A stretch of DNA of 64,000 bases from Lachnospiraceae bacterium (GTDB taxonomy: Bacteria; Bacillota; Clostridia; Lachnospirales; Lachnospiraceae), in the NCBI GenBank assembly GCA_030531435.1, contig JAUNNN010000001.1:1-64000 (forward strand). Reading direction: 5' to 3'. The notes under the pieces were generated by a model that saw nothing but the letters and a program-made list of their open reading frames with translations, was not told the DNA's origin and made no database searches. Below are positions 27,417 through 35,516 of this stretch, one piece after another. Every line of letters starts with the position of its first letter. The first letter of the stretch is position 1. The position numbers and the translations under genes were made by a program.

Positions 27417-27828
27417 ATTTAACCATCCAACATATAAACCTCACTAGTAATCCCGAAAAAATCGATACTACGAATGGATACTCCTTTTTTGAATAAAACC
27501 TGTAAATAATGTATTCTGGAATAGATAAACAACTCACAAGTGCAAATGCATCTATAATTCCATATATTCCTAGCGCATATCCCAATACACATAGAAGCTT
27601 TATATCTCCTGCTCCAACACATTTTAAACAAAATGGTATAAATAGAACTACTAGTGGAGCAAACATTCCCAAAATAGATGCAAATACATTTAGATTCTCA
27701 TTACAAAGTCCAAATACTATTACTAATAAAAGTGAAATTAGGAGAAATGTATTATTAATCTTCCTAAATTTGATATCCATAATCATCGCAATAAATGCAA
27801 TAACTAAAGACAATATGTAATTCACCAT
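27406..27828 (-). CDS. A24 family prepilin peptidase, first gene of the Tad operon
   Basis: A 140-residue membrane aspartyl peptidase. Catalytic motifs are MDIKFRKINN near residue 17 and CVGAGDIKLL near 70 (GxGD). It processes Flp-type prepilins at the cytoplasmic side of the membrane. Its stop overlaps the tadA start by 11 nt. The ATG has no good Shine-Dalgarno; a short upstream ORF with a GGGAG site overlaps its start out of frame, which may control translation. Confidence 0.86.
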   Translation of the reverse strand: MVNYILSLVIAFIAMIMDIKFRKINNTFLLISLLLVIVFGLCNENLNVFASILGMFAPLVVLFIPFCLKCVGAGDIKLLCVLGYALGIYGIIDAFALVSCLSIPEYIIYRFYSKKEYPFVVSIFSGLLVRFICWMVKYER

Positions 27829-27847
27829 AATTAAATTGATGTGCCAT
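27764..27847 (-). CDS. Possible 27-aa leader ORF overlapping the first tad gene
   Basis: ATG at 27847 opens a 27-codon ORF that starts MAHQFNYGELH and ends in TAG at 27764, out of frame with the prepilin peptidase that begins at 27828. GGGAG lies 4 nt before this ATG, while the peptidase itself lacks a ribosome site. The product has no recognisable domain. It may be a regulatory leader peptide or may not be translated at all. Confidence 0.3.
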   Translation of the reverse strand: MAHQFNYGELHIVFSYCIYCDDYGYQI

Positions 27848-27863
27848 AAGACTCCCTGTCTTA
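27847..27863 (-). promoter_or_regulatory. 5'-terminal hairpin with GGGAG in the loop, tad operon leader
   Basis: On the minus strand TAAGAC-AGGGA-GTCTTA forms a 6-bp stem with AGGGA in the loop. It begins within a few nt of the predicted transcription start. A GGA in a short hairpin loop next to a start codon is how CsrA sites usually look, so post-transcriptional control is possible. Confidence 0.4.
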
Positions 27864-27872
27864 AGTGAATGC

Positions 27873-27902
27873 ATCATAAAACATATGTATCTGATTTGTC
27901 TA
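27873..27902 (-). promoter_or_regulatory. Promoter of the Tad pilus operon
   Basis: On the minus strand TAGACA (27897-27902), an 18-nt spacer and TATGAT (27873-27878) form a reasonable sigma-A promoter. It is the only convincing promoter seen ahead of the first tad gene. Confidence 0.6.
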
Positions 27903-28053
27903 CCCCTAAAAATACGATTTAGCAAAATAGCCAAATTTGATATCTCAAATCGAGATAAAATGGCATAAGTTTTATTTATTATTCACAAAAATTTAAGTAG
28001 ACATTTTCAATAGAAAAATTGTAATTTGTTACATTTGTAAATTTAGAAATCAT

Positions 28054-28084
28054 AAAGGGATGAGTGGCAACCACTCATCCCTTT
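28054..28084 (-). terminator. Terminator after the SH3-transglutaminase gene
   Basis: A 14-bp stem (28054-28067 with 28071-28084) with a 3-nt loop begins 3 nt after the stop codon. The U-tract on the minus strand is short, but the stem is strong. Confidence 0.75.
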
Positions 28085-28087
28085 ATT

Positions 28088-29290
28088 TTATTCTGTTCTT
28101 GGATTTAATTCTCTTGGCTGGTGATCTCTATTCATTTCTGCCTCAGAAATCAATAAATATCTAGAATAATTACCAGTGCTATCGTTCCATGTAACATCTA
28201 CATAGTAATATGTTCCATTTATAAGTACTCTGTTCCAGCCATGTCTGCCACCATTTCCATAGCCTCCAATAAAATCTGTAGGAACACCTGCTGCATTCAT
28301 AAGATTTTTATATGCATTTGCATATCCCTGACATCTGCCTCGTCCTATAAGAAGCGCATCTCTTGTTGTGTAATAATTAAGATCATATGTCATATGATCA
28401 CAAAGCCAGTTATTAACAGCTACTGCTTTTGCATAATCATCCATGTCTGGTGTTATAATCTGTGCTAATACATACTGACACAATTCAGGTGTACTAAGAG
28501 TTGCTGGGTTCTTTGCAAGTAATTCCTGTTTCTTAGCTTCAGCTGCAAGCTGAGCTTCCAGTGCCACCTGCAAAGCTTTTTGCTGTTCTTCAAGTAACGC
28601 TGCCTGGGCTTCCGCCTGCTGTTTTGCAAGTTCTTCTGCCTGTGCCAGTGCAGCCTGTTGCTGTGCTGCTAATGCCGCCTGAGCCGCTGCCTGCTGTTCT
28701 GCTAAAGCTTTAGCTGCATCATCTGTCGCTTGAACAGGTGTTACTTCATTCGTCTCATTTATAACTCCAGTAATAAAAGCTGTTACAAGTTCATTTCTAT
28801 GAATTTCTTCATAATTTTTTAATATTAATATATCTGAATCATTAAGCTGTTTAGTCGCAAGTGATTCCTTAGCTCCAAATATTGCCTGTAAATCACTAGT
28901 GCTGATTTTATTATTTGTAAAATCATATATATCTGTATATTTTGAATAGACAAATCCGTATTGTCCATTATATAAAATCTGTAACCAGTTTCCTGAGAAA
29001 CCGTAGAAATAACTTATTTCGTCTTTCTTTACTGCACCTCTAACATTTCCATTTGGTGTTTCTCTTACATTTAACGCTGAAGCAGTAATATCTATAAGGC
29101 CAATTGGCTGAATAGGCATCTCTATCTGAACCTCTGACTCTGATACTTCAATCTGATCCTCAACATATACTAGCTCCTCCTGTAAAGGCTCTACCTCCTT
29201 AAACAAGTTATTATTCATGTAGAATAATGATCCTGATAAAAGTGCTATTGATGATATCCCTGATATTAATTTCTTTGTTACATAATTCAT
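28088..29290 (-). CDS. Secreted SH3 / Ala-Gln-rich coiled coil / transglutaminase-like protein
   Basis: A 400-residue protein with an N-terminal signal or anchor helix (~8-25), a bacterial SH3-like domain (~65-125: ALNVRETPNGNVRGAVKKDE...GNWLQILYNGQYGFVYSKY), an Ala/Gln-rich helix (~190-265) and a C-terminal transglutaminase-like domain (~270-390). Its Cys-His-Asp triad is visible in GRGRCQGYANAY, GGRHGWNRV and YYVDVTWND. It may bind and act on the cell wall or on surface proteins. It shares an upstream 50-bp block with the 106-aa gene at 32995-33315. Confidence 0.82.
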   Translation of the reverse strand: MNYVTKKLISGISSIALLSGSLFYMNNNLFKEVEPLQEELVYVEDQIEVSESEVQIEMPIQPIGLIDITASALNVRETPNGNVRGAVKKDEISYFYGFSGNWLQILYNGQYGFVYSKYTDIYDFTNNKISTSDLQAIFGAKESLATKQLNDSDILILKNYEEIHRNELVTAFITGVINETNEVTPVQATDDAAKALAEQQAAAQAALAAQQQAALAQAEELAKQQAEAQAALLEEQQKALQVALEAQLAAEAKKQELLAKNPATLSTPELCQYVLAQIITPDMDDYAKAVAVNNWLCDHMTYDLNYYTTRDALLIGRGRCQGYANAYKNLMNAAGVPTDFIGGYGNGGRHGWNRVLINGTYYYVDVTWNDSTGNYSRYLLISEAEMNRDHQPRELNPRTE

Positions 29291-29340
29291 AAGCTTCTCC
29301 CTTCTCTCTTCACATAAGAACCATTTCTTTATTTCTTCTC

Positions 29341-29390
29341 CTGAAATAAATCTATCATCCGGAAAAGAAATTTTTTTGCACTTTTTAAGA
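29341..29390 (-). promoter_or_regulatory. Conserved upstream block, copy 1
   Basis: This 50-bp stretch lies 50 nt ahead of the SH3-transglutaminase gene and matches positions 33351-33400 at 40 of 50 bases without gaps. Both copies have the same orientation relative to their genes. The most conserved parts are AAAAAGTGCA and ATTTATTTCAG (minus strand). I do not recognise it as a known operator or promoter. Confidence 0.6.
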
Positions 29391-29404
29391 GTGTCAAAGC
29401 AATA

Positions 29405-29433
29405 AAAAACAGACTCTTATGAGTCTGTTTTTT
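29405..29433 (-). terminator. Rho-independent terminator, works in both directions
   Basis: ACAGACTC-TTAT-GAGTCTGT forms an 8-bp stem, extended by A-runs on one side and T-runs on the other. On the minus strand it ends the WYL-regulator transcript, 45 nt after the stop of the frameshifted extension. Confidence 0.85.
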
Positions 29434-29477
29434 AAATAAATAATCTTAGGTTTATCTTTATTTCATGACCTTACACT

Positions 29478-29810
29478 TTATTTCTGAGCCAGCTTCTCAG
29501 CATTTTTCAGCATATTTAAATTAATTTTTTCTCCGTCTACTACTTTCTGGTCATTTATAACTATATCAAAACGTGGATAATGTTTCTCGTAGTACTTATA
29601 AACCTTAATTTTGTAGCCATCTTTTGTATCATGCTTTAATATGCAGTTTGCAGTTTTACCATCATCTCTTATTAATTTTATTATTTCTTCTACCTCGCCA
29701 TCAATTTCCTCATCTTCAATAATCTGTCCATTAATAGTAACTTCAACACTATCAAGAGGTTCTATGCCTTTGGCGATAAGATTTAAGGTATTATTTCCAA
29801 ACCTTAATCT
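29478..29810 (-). pseudogene. Frameshifted C-terminal part of the WYL regulator
   Basis: This frame is open for 110 codons in the -1 frame relative to the WYL gene. It begins just at that gene's stop codon (29804) and has no ATG, GTG or TTG near its start. Reading across the shift gives IYRDLRFGNNTLNLIAKG, which continues the WCX-type C-terminal domain sensibly. Loss of one T from a T-run (GATTTAAGG to GATTAAGG) would explain it, as would a programmed -1 shift or a sequence error. The rest is charged and ends KLAQK. Confidence 0.6.
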
Positions 29811-30874
29811 CTATATATTAACCTGTCATCTTCTTCAGCTAATGATCCGTTTGGCCTATTTGCAGTAAGTCTTAAAAGCTTTTCCTTTATTCGAAATACA
29901 TTATCAAAAATAACCTCTACTTCTTCTGCCGAATCTAGAGAAATAGCAAACATATCATTTACTATTGATGTATAAAATTCGTTCTGAAATACTGTATTAT
30001 CAGCATCAATGGTTTCAATATGCTCTATGGATTTATAATGGATTATCATTTGCATACCATTATCATTTTCTCCAATAATATACAGCCTGTCTTTATCAAC
30101 AGAATAAACCACATTTCCTATATAGAATACTGTGTTTATTTGTAATCCATCTTTTGTTCTATATTTTATTAAGAGTCCCTTATTTTCAAATGGGTAAGAA
30201 TTTAATTCTTCAAGATATGTGGATAACATCCCCGCTGTACTATAATCCTTTTTATATACAACGTAGTCTGAAAATTCCTCTCCATCATCCTCATCATCAT
30301 TAAAAAGAGCAATTAGTAGCTTTTTCTTAACATCCATAAGAGTATCTTCAAAAGGATTACCCTTTGAAAATGTTTCCAGTAAATTCAATGTATCCATTGC
30401 TTCAGTCGTTGACATAGAAACCTGAACTGGAGCATTAACAGAAGTTACATATCTATCTTTATTTTTCTTTAACAGCCTTTTTGACACCATATCATTAAGC
30501 GTTGATTTCAGCGTCTTTTTATTTGCAACAGTTTCTACTTCATCACGCTTTGAATACATTATTTCATATAATTCATCAAGGCTTAATCCATTACGGTGTC
30601 CTTCAATAATTCTAAGTACATAGAGCATTCTCATATTTTGGGTATTTGCAGGTTCATAGTAATCGGAAAGTCCGTCATTCTTTAAAATGTATCCTTTTAC
30701 TGCCTTAACACCCTTTATGTCATACCCCTGCTTAGTTAACTCTCTTATATCCTGTTGCATGCTTCTTTCACTAATATGAAAGTTACTCATGATATAATCA
30801 TAGCTAATGCTTTTTTCAGATAAGAGCTTTTCTATTATATGTTTTCTTCTAATATCTGCTTTTTTGTCGGCCAT
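29804..30874 (-). CDS. WYL-domain transcriptional regulator (probably cut short by a frameshift)
   Basis: A 356-residue protein with a DNA-binding N-terminus (HIIEKLLSEKSISYDYIMSNFHIS..., winged helix in ~1-55), a second helical region (~75-150) and a WYL domain (~225-300, including LIKYRTKDG and IGNVVYSVDKDRLYIIG). The WCX-like C-terminal domain breaks off after IYRD. WYL proteins are regulators that sense small ligands or nucleic acid. It is 22 nt after the Ser/Thr kinase gene and probably co-transcribed. Confidence 0.8.
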   Translation of the reverse strand: MADKKADIRRKHIIEKLLSEKSISYDYIMSNFHISERSMQQDIRELTKQGYDIKGVKAVKGYILKNDGLSDYYEPANTQNMRMLYVLRIIEGHRNGLSLDELYEIMYSKRDEVETVANKKTLKSTLNDMVSKRLLKKNKDRYVTSVNAPVQVSMSTTEAMDTLNLLETFSKGNPFEDTLMDVKKKLLIALFNDDEDDGEEFSDYVVYKKDYSTAGMLSTYLEELNSYPFENKGLLIKYRTKDGLQINTVFYIGNVVYSVDKDRLYIIGENDNGMQMIIHYKSIEHIETIDADNTVFQNEFYTSIVNDMFAISLDSAEEVEVIFDNVFRIKEKLLRLTANRPNGSLAEEDDRLIYRD

Positions 30875-30896
30875 CGATTATTTCCAAATAATAAAA

Positions 30897-32069
30897 TTAT
30901 AATAAACCTACTGTAACAGATAGATCCTCTTCATACCCTGATTTATCAACAGGAGGTAGCTTCTTTGACGTCATCTTTACAAAATTCATTGAATCAGCAG
31001 TAACACTTAGGTCTTCTTCATATTCTGCCTTGATATTTTGTACCTTTTTATCTTCTTTCGACTCCATATCCGTTTCAGCCTGATTTTCACCCTGAGATTT
31101 TGATGTTGCCTGTCTGAATAATTTAAGGAGTTCCTTAACTGACTGAATTCTATCCTGTGGCTTAATTGCTAAACCTTGCATAAGTATAGCTTCCTGACTA
31201 GGAGAAATATCTGCCCCAAGCTCTGATGGTTTTTTAAGCTCATCCTCAATAGCTCTTACTACTGATCCCTGTGGCATTTTAAGTGTGATACATCGATATA
31301 TTGTTGCACATATAGCGTATACATCTGACCATGGACCCTGCTTTACTTCCTGGTCATACTGCTCAGGTGGCGAATAACTATCTTTGTATGATACAGACAA
31401 AGTTTTACGACCTTCAACTGGGCTTGCTTCTCTAGCTGATCCAAAGTCAATCAAATAGATTCTTCTAAGATTATTACTAAGCATAATATTGTCTGGACTA
31501 ATATCTCTATGAACCATTCCACTCTCATGCATTCTTGAAAGAGTATTTAGCATAGGTCTCATAAGATTAATTACATACTCAAACGACATAGGCTTATTTA
31601 AACTTTTAAGATGAGTCTGCAGAGTCATACCATCAATATAGTCCATAACTATATATGATGTATTATTTTCATTAAAGATATCATGCACTGTCACTATACC
31701 TGTCTCGCTTCTATAACGAGCAAGGCGACTAGCTTCATCAACGAATTTTTCAGTCTGTTCCTGAAAATATACAGCGCTTTCATCACTAACAGGTATAACT
31801 GAAACTCCATCATAGTCTCTCTCAACATCATCCTTTGGAAAGAACTCTTTAATTGCTACTCTCGTTCTAAGAATTCCATCATACGCAATATATGTGTTAG
31901 CAAATCCACCTTTACCTATTGATTTTCCAACCATATATCTTTCATTAAGTATGTGACGCCATGGAAGGTATCGTCTTGATGTGCGTATATCTGCATCACT
32001 TTTTTTACACACTGGGCAAACACCATCTGGCGCCTGGCTACTAGTCATACAATTAATACAAACTGCCAT
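30897..32069 (-). CDS. Hanks-type Ser/Thr protein kinase with N-terminal zinc ribbon
   Basis: A 390-residue cytoplasmic kinase. The N-terminus has a CINCMTSSQAPDGVCPVCKK zinc ribbon (~4-25). The kinase domain (~40-300) shows the Gly-loop GKSIGKGGFANTYIAYDG, Lys in VAIKEFF, HRDISPDNIML and the DFGSAREA activation segment. There is no membrane helix or PASTA domain. The tail repeats YEEDLSVT twice. The start is set at 32069 since GAAGGAT precedes that ATG; a longer frame would overlap the phosphatase gene. Confidence 0.9.
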   Translation of the reverse strand: MAVCINCMTSSQAPDGVCPVCKKSDADIRTSRRYLPWRHILNERYMVGKSIGKGGFANTYIAYDGILRTRVAIKEFFPKDDVERDYDGVSVIPVSDESAVYFQEQTEKFVDEASRLARYRSETGIVTVHDIFNENNTSYIVMDYIDGMTLQTHLKSLNKPMSFEYVINLMRPMLNTLSRMHESGMVHRDISPDNIMLSNNLRRIYLIDFGSAREASPVEGRKTLSVSYKDSYSPPEQYDQEVKQGPWSDVYAICATIYRCITLKMPQGSVVRAIEDELKKPSELGADISPSQEAILMQGLAIKPQDRIQSVKELLKLFRQATSKSQGENQAETDMESKEDKKVQNIKAEYEEDLSVTADSMNFVKMTSKKLPPVDKSGYEEDLSVTVGLL

Positions 32070-32088
32070 TTTTATATCCTTCGTATAA

Positions 32089-32922
32089 TTATTCAAAACA
32101 TCTGACAATTATTCCAGTAAAATTATCCTGATGTTCTTTCCTCATTGAATCTACTGCCTTTTCAAACATATATGCCGCATCTACAACATTTCTTTTTACT
32201 GCAATAGCTTTGATTTCTTCATCAGACAAGGTTCCAAAAACTCCATCAGAAAAAATCATTATAATATCCCCTGGAATAAGCTTGATATGGGTTTTTAAAT
32301 CTACCTCTGAAAGATCTTCTTCACCTATATAGCTGGTAAGCCCTTCTTTCCCTGGTGCTTTACGATAATCGTCCCATTCAATTTCTTTATCAGCAAGCTT
32401 TTTTAAATATTTGCTGCCAAGATTGTGAATTTCATTTACTCGATGCAAAACTTCATTTCGTAAAAGATATATACGACTATCTCCTACTGATAGATAAGAC
32501 ATTTCTCCATCATATAAATGAACGAGGCATAGGGTTGATCCACCATCTCCAATTTCTTCATCCTTCTTAAGTTCTGTGATATTTGTTTTAATACTTTCAA
32601 GCATTCCCTGGATGTACATCTTTTCTGGATCATCTGATGTTCCTATATCTATGCTTCTATCCTTGTAATACTCTTTTATTGAATCACAAATGGCTCCGGA
32701 AAACTTGTCTCCAGAGTCCATTCCACCCATTCCATCTGCAACAGCAAGCAGTAATCCATTTCTGTCAACATCAAACCCTTCATCAGGATTTGATATAAAT
32801 AAGCAATCCTGCTGACAATCTCTTTCACCTATTCCCTGAAATGAAGCATATTCATACTTCTTTACAGTAGGAGTTTTTGATGTCGATTTAGTATTTAACA
32901 TTTCTTTTAAATTAAATATTTT
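32089..32922 (-). CDS. PP2C-family Ser/Thr protein phosphatase
   Basis: A metal-dependent PPM phosphatase with GERDCQQD, LLAVADGMGGMDSGD, the GGSTLCLVHL and VGDSRIYLL strands, and the closing DNFTGIIVRC. It should reverse phosphorylation by the kinase encoded 19 nt downstream. The frame is open to a GTG at 32985, but GGGAG lies just ahead of a TTG codon at 32922, and a TATAAT-like box (32968-32973) lies inside the longer version. I therefore prefer the shorter form of about 277 residues, while the longer one cannot be excluded. Confidence 0.88.
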   Translation of the reverse strand, partial: KIFNLKEMLNTKSTSKTPTVKKYEYASFQGIGERDCQQDCLFISNPDEGFDVDRNGLLLAVADGMGGMDSGDKFSGAICDSIKEYYKDRSIDIGTSDDPEKMYIQGMLESIKTNITELKKDEEIGDGGSTLCLVHLYDGEMSYLSVGDSRIYLLRNEVLHRVNEIHNLGSKYLKKLADKEIEWDDYRKAPGKEGLTSYIGEEDLSEVDLKTHIKLIPGDIIMIFSDGVFGTLSDEEIKAIAVKRNVVDAAYMFEKAVDSMRKEHQDNFTGIIVRCFE

Positions 32923-32994
32923 CAAATTTTCTCTCCCGTCAGGCCATACCGTCAATATCTGCTTACTATTATAAACTATACACACGTGGTATTA

Positions 32995-33315
32995 CTAGAA
33001 TAATCCGAAGCCGCCTCCCATATCAAATGAATTACAACTAAATGCATTTGTATCAAAACCACCCATTTCAAATGGTGTAACACACTTATCTGAAAAATCC
33101 AGAGATTCTTTTGTAAAACGCTCAGATTCTCTTAAATTATTTTCCATTTGCATTCTATTAAATTCCATCATATCTTCTTCCATTTGTATTCTGCCCGCAT
33201 CGTTTATATACTCAGCTCCAGCATTGCGACTAGATGATGTGGATACACTTAAAATAAAAGTTAAAACTTTAAAAGCTAAACCTAAAGCAGCAATAATAAT
33301 AATTTCATTATTCAT
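32995..33315 (-). CDS. Small single-pass membrane protein of unknown function
   Basis: A 106-residue protein with an N-terminal membrane helix (~3-25), an acidic, Met- and Arg-rich helical stretch (~38-75), and a Gly/Phe-rich tail where FEMGGFDTN and FDMGGGFG repeat. No known domain is recognised. AAGGAGG lies just ahead of the ATG, and it is the first gene before the phosphatase and kinase genes. It could be a membrane partner or substrate of that pair. Confidence 0.65.
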   Translation of the reverse strand: MNNEIIIIAALGLAFKVLTFILSVSTSSSRNAGAEYINDAGRIQMEEDMMEFNRMQMENNLRESERFTKESLDFSDKCVTPFEMGGFDTNAFSCNSFDMGGGFGLF

Positions 33316-33350
33316 AATAAAACCTCCTTGAAATACGTTTGTTTTTTGTT

Positions 33351-33400
33351 CTGAAATAAATATATCAGGAGGATTGGAAATTTTTCTGCACTTTTTATTA
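33351..33400 (-). promoter_or_regulatory. Conserved upstream block, copy 2
   Basis: The second copy of the 50-bp block, 35 nt ahead of the small membrane protein gene. It matches 29341-29390 at 40 of 50 bases. It also lies within the divergent intergenic region of the plus-strand DUF4145-like gene. Confidence 0.6.
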
Positions 33401-33463
33401 TTGATGCCTATATAACTTTAATGTGTTAAAATAAATGAAACGATGTAGTCAACTGGAGAAGAT

Positions 33464-34972
33464 ATGTCAGATTATTTTGATTTTTTAAAAGACTATAAAA
33501 ACATATATGAAAACGCATCATATACAGAAGAGTTACTTGAATCTGTTGATTCTATTTATAAGCTTAGCTCTTTTGAAAATCAAATGCGTAAAACATTAGA
33601 GACTATTGTAAATAAGCTTATTAGTGTTAAACTTGGCAACGTTGACTCTTCACTTGATTTAAGGAGAAAAATAGACTTACTTTATAGCAAGGGCATTATC
33701 GATGCCATTAGCAAAGATAATTACCACACTATTCGTCAGGGTGGAAATATTGGATCTCATGCGCTTAATACAATGGACACATATTCCCAGCAAAAATTCT
33801 ATGCTGAACGAAGAGAGCTTGCAGAAAATTCATACAAAAGACTGTATGTAGAATGTCACAGATTTGTATTTGAATATATGGCTAATCAGGTAACTATTGA
33901 GAATGTAGCCAACACTAAAACTAACAGTTCAAATAGTTCTTCATACTCATCAAATACTGAGAATTCTTCGCAAAGTACTTCATCAGTTAACTTCGCAAAG
34001 TATGACGAAGATGACAAGTATAATGAGACAGATAAAACAAAACCTGATTCAAACCCTTTGCTTATCACATTGAAAATTTGTACATATATATGGTGGTTTA
34101 TCTATGCAATATGGAGAGTACAAGACATTAGTAATTATCCCCATATAACTTCCACTGATTCTTTAACCTGGCTTAGAGCAAAGGGAATTGATGGTTTCCT
34201 TTCAGACTACTTTGATATGCTCTTTAGTATGGAAGTACCAGAATTTCATTTTATACATTTGGGGCTTATTCTATGTATTATTACTGCAGTTATCACATAT
34301 AAAAACAATAAAAAATCCATTAATTACAATGGGCGAAATTCAAAGGGAATATTTTCTCTATTTATAATTCCAACTATTATCATTGTATTAAGTTTCTCAT
34401 TCCCTTATTCAGTATACATACCCGAAGGAACAATTATAGAAACAACGTACTATGATAAGGGTTATTCATACGATAAATATGAAGATTCTGAGTGGAAAAG
34501 TAGTCATGCAAAACACATTTCTGCAGAGTGTATAAGAAGACATGGGGGTTTTTCAACATATCGTGTCACAACGGAAGAAGGTGCTTTCTATATTGATCTT
34601 CCAGAAAACACTTATATAGATTTTGTGTCACCTCCTTATGTGTCAAATACCGAGAATTACAACTATGTATCTTATTGTGACAACGCAATTCGTTGTATAG
34701 ACAATGAAGGTAACTTATACATGGTTTATATTATTATGCCAGATGGAACACATCCTGAAGTCGAACAAAAATCCTATACAACATTCAGAGACACCTATCC
34801 GGGTGTACATGCTGTAGTAAATGAATTTTATTTCGACTCTATAAGCGGAATTCGTGTGCTCGTTACCTTAGAAAATCACCATGAAAAAGCATATCTAGGA
34901 AGCATACGAAGCATACTTTTCGGCGGATCAGCACACACATACCCACTCTCTTCTGTTAGGTTTATAAATTAG
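33464..34972 (+). CDS. Membrane protein with DUF4145-like N-terminal domain
   Basis: A 502-residue protein. The N-terminal ~145 residues resemble the HEPN-related DUF4145 domain (LRRKIDLLYSKGIID...IRQGGNIGSHAL). A Ser/Asn-rich linker (~150-185) follows, then three hydrophobic helices (~200-220, 262-280, 295-320) and a soluble C-terminal domain. GGAGA is 6 nt before the ATG. It is the only plus-strand gene in this part and diverges from the kinase-phosphatase genes. Its role is unknown. Confidence 0.65.
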   Translation: MSDYFDFLKDYKNIYENASYTEELLESVDSIYKLSSFENQMRKTLETIVNKLISVKLGNVDSSLDLRRKIDLLYSKGIIDAISKDNYHTIRQGGNIGSHALNTMDTYSQQKFYAERRELAENSYKRLYVECHRFVFEYMANQVTIENVANTKTNSSNSSSYSSNTENSSQSTSSVNFAKYDEDDKYNETDKTKPDSNPLLITLKICTYIWWFIYAIWRVQDISNYPHITSTDSLTWLRAKGIDGFLSDYFDMLFSMEVPEFHFIHLGLILCIITAVITYKNNKKSINYNGRNSKGIFSLFIIPTIIIVLSFSFPYSVYIPEGTIIETTYYDKGYSYDKYEDSEWKSSHAKHISAECIRRHGGFSTYRVTTEEGAFYIDLPENTYIDFVSPPYVSNTENYNYVSYCDNAIRCIDNEGNLYMVYIIMPDGTHPEVEQKSYTTFRDTYPGVHAVVNEFYFDSISGIRVLVTLENHHEKAYLGSIRSILFGGSAHTYPLSSVRFIN

Positions 34973-34998
34973 AAAATATTATAGAGAAAACCAAAAAC

Positions 34999-35036
34999 AC
35001 GTCCCAGTTTCTTATTGATTCTGGGACGTATTTTTT
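34999..35036. terminator. Bidirectional terminator between convergent genes
   Basis: ACGTCCCAG and CTGGGACGT form a 9-bp stem with a 13-nt loop, with T-runs on both sides. It serves the plus-strand DUF4145-like gene and the minus-strand flagellin-fliS operon. Confidence 0.9.
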
Positions 35037-35508
35037 ATACTGTAAATCCTCTATTTGTATCAAGGCTTACGTTTTCATTTAATCTATTCTTTCCATAAGT
35101 GAGTCCTGAATAAACTTTTTCAACATTACCCATAACAGAACCACTGGTGTCACTTTTTGCAATTTCTTCAAAAGCTAATTTAAGCTTTGTAATCATTGCC
35201 TGTATTCTTGTTACTGTATTAACATCACCTTTTACGGATGCTAGATTTAATTCCTTATCCATAAACAGATAGATTTTCATAAGTGGAATAGCTAACTCAT
35301 AGTCAAAATCCAGTGCTGTATATAAATCATTAATACATCTTGATGCTTTTATACAGCTATTTTTAAAGCCTTCCACATCTTCTGTTTCATGACATTTAAT
35401 AGCATCTTCTAAATATATTTCTGCAATCTCATATACACATACAATAATATCGCTTTTATTTGCACTTGATATTCGCATTGTATATTTCTGTATTGTATCT
35501 TTAGTCAT
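35035..35508 (-). CDS. fliS: FliS-like flagellin export chaperone
   Basis: A 157-residue, mostly helical protein. The pattern YTMRISSANKSDIIVCVYEIAEIYLEDA and FKNSCIKASRCINDLYTALDFDYELA matches FliS, which caps the C-terminus of flagellin before export. It is longer than classic FliS (about 130 residues), with a C-terminal extension that ends VSLDTNRGFTV. It lies 8 nt after the flagellin gene. Confidence 0.82.
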   Translation of the reverse strand: MTKDTIQKYTMRISSANKSDIIVCVYEIAEIYLEDAIKCHETEDVEGFKNSCIKASRCINDLYTALDFDYELAIPLMKIYLFMDKELNLASVKGDVNTVTRIQAMITKLKLAFEEIAKSDTSGSVMGNVEKVYSGLTYGKNRLNENVSLDTNRGFTV

Positions 35509-35516
35509 ATTTTGTC

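Noticed and set aside
32070-32108. Longer start for the Ser/Thr kinase
   Set aside because: It overlaps the phosphatase stop. A clear GAAGGAT site sits ahead of the ATG at 32069.
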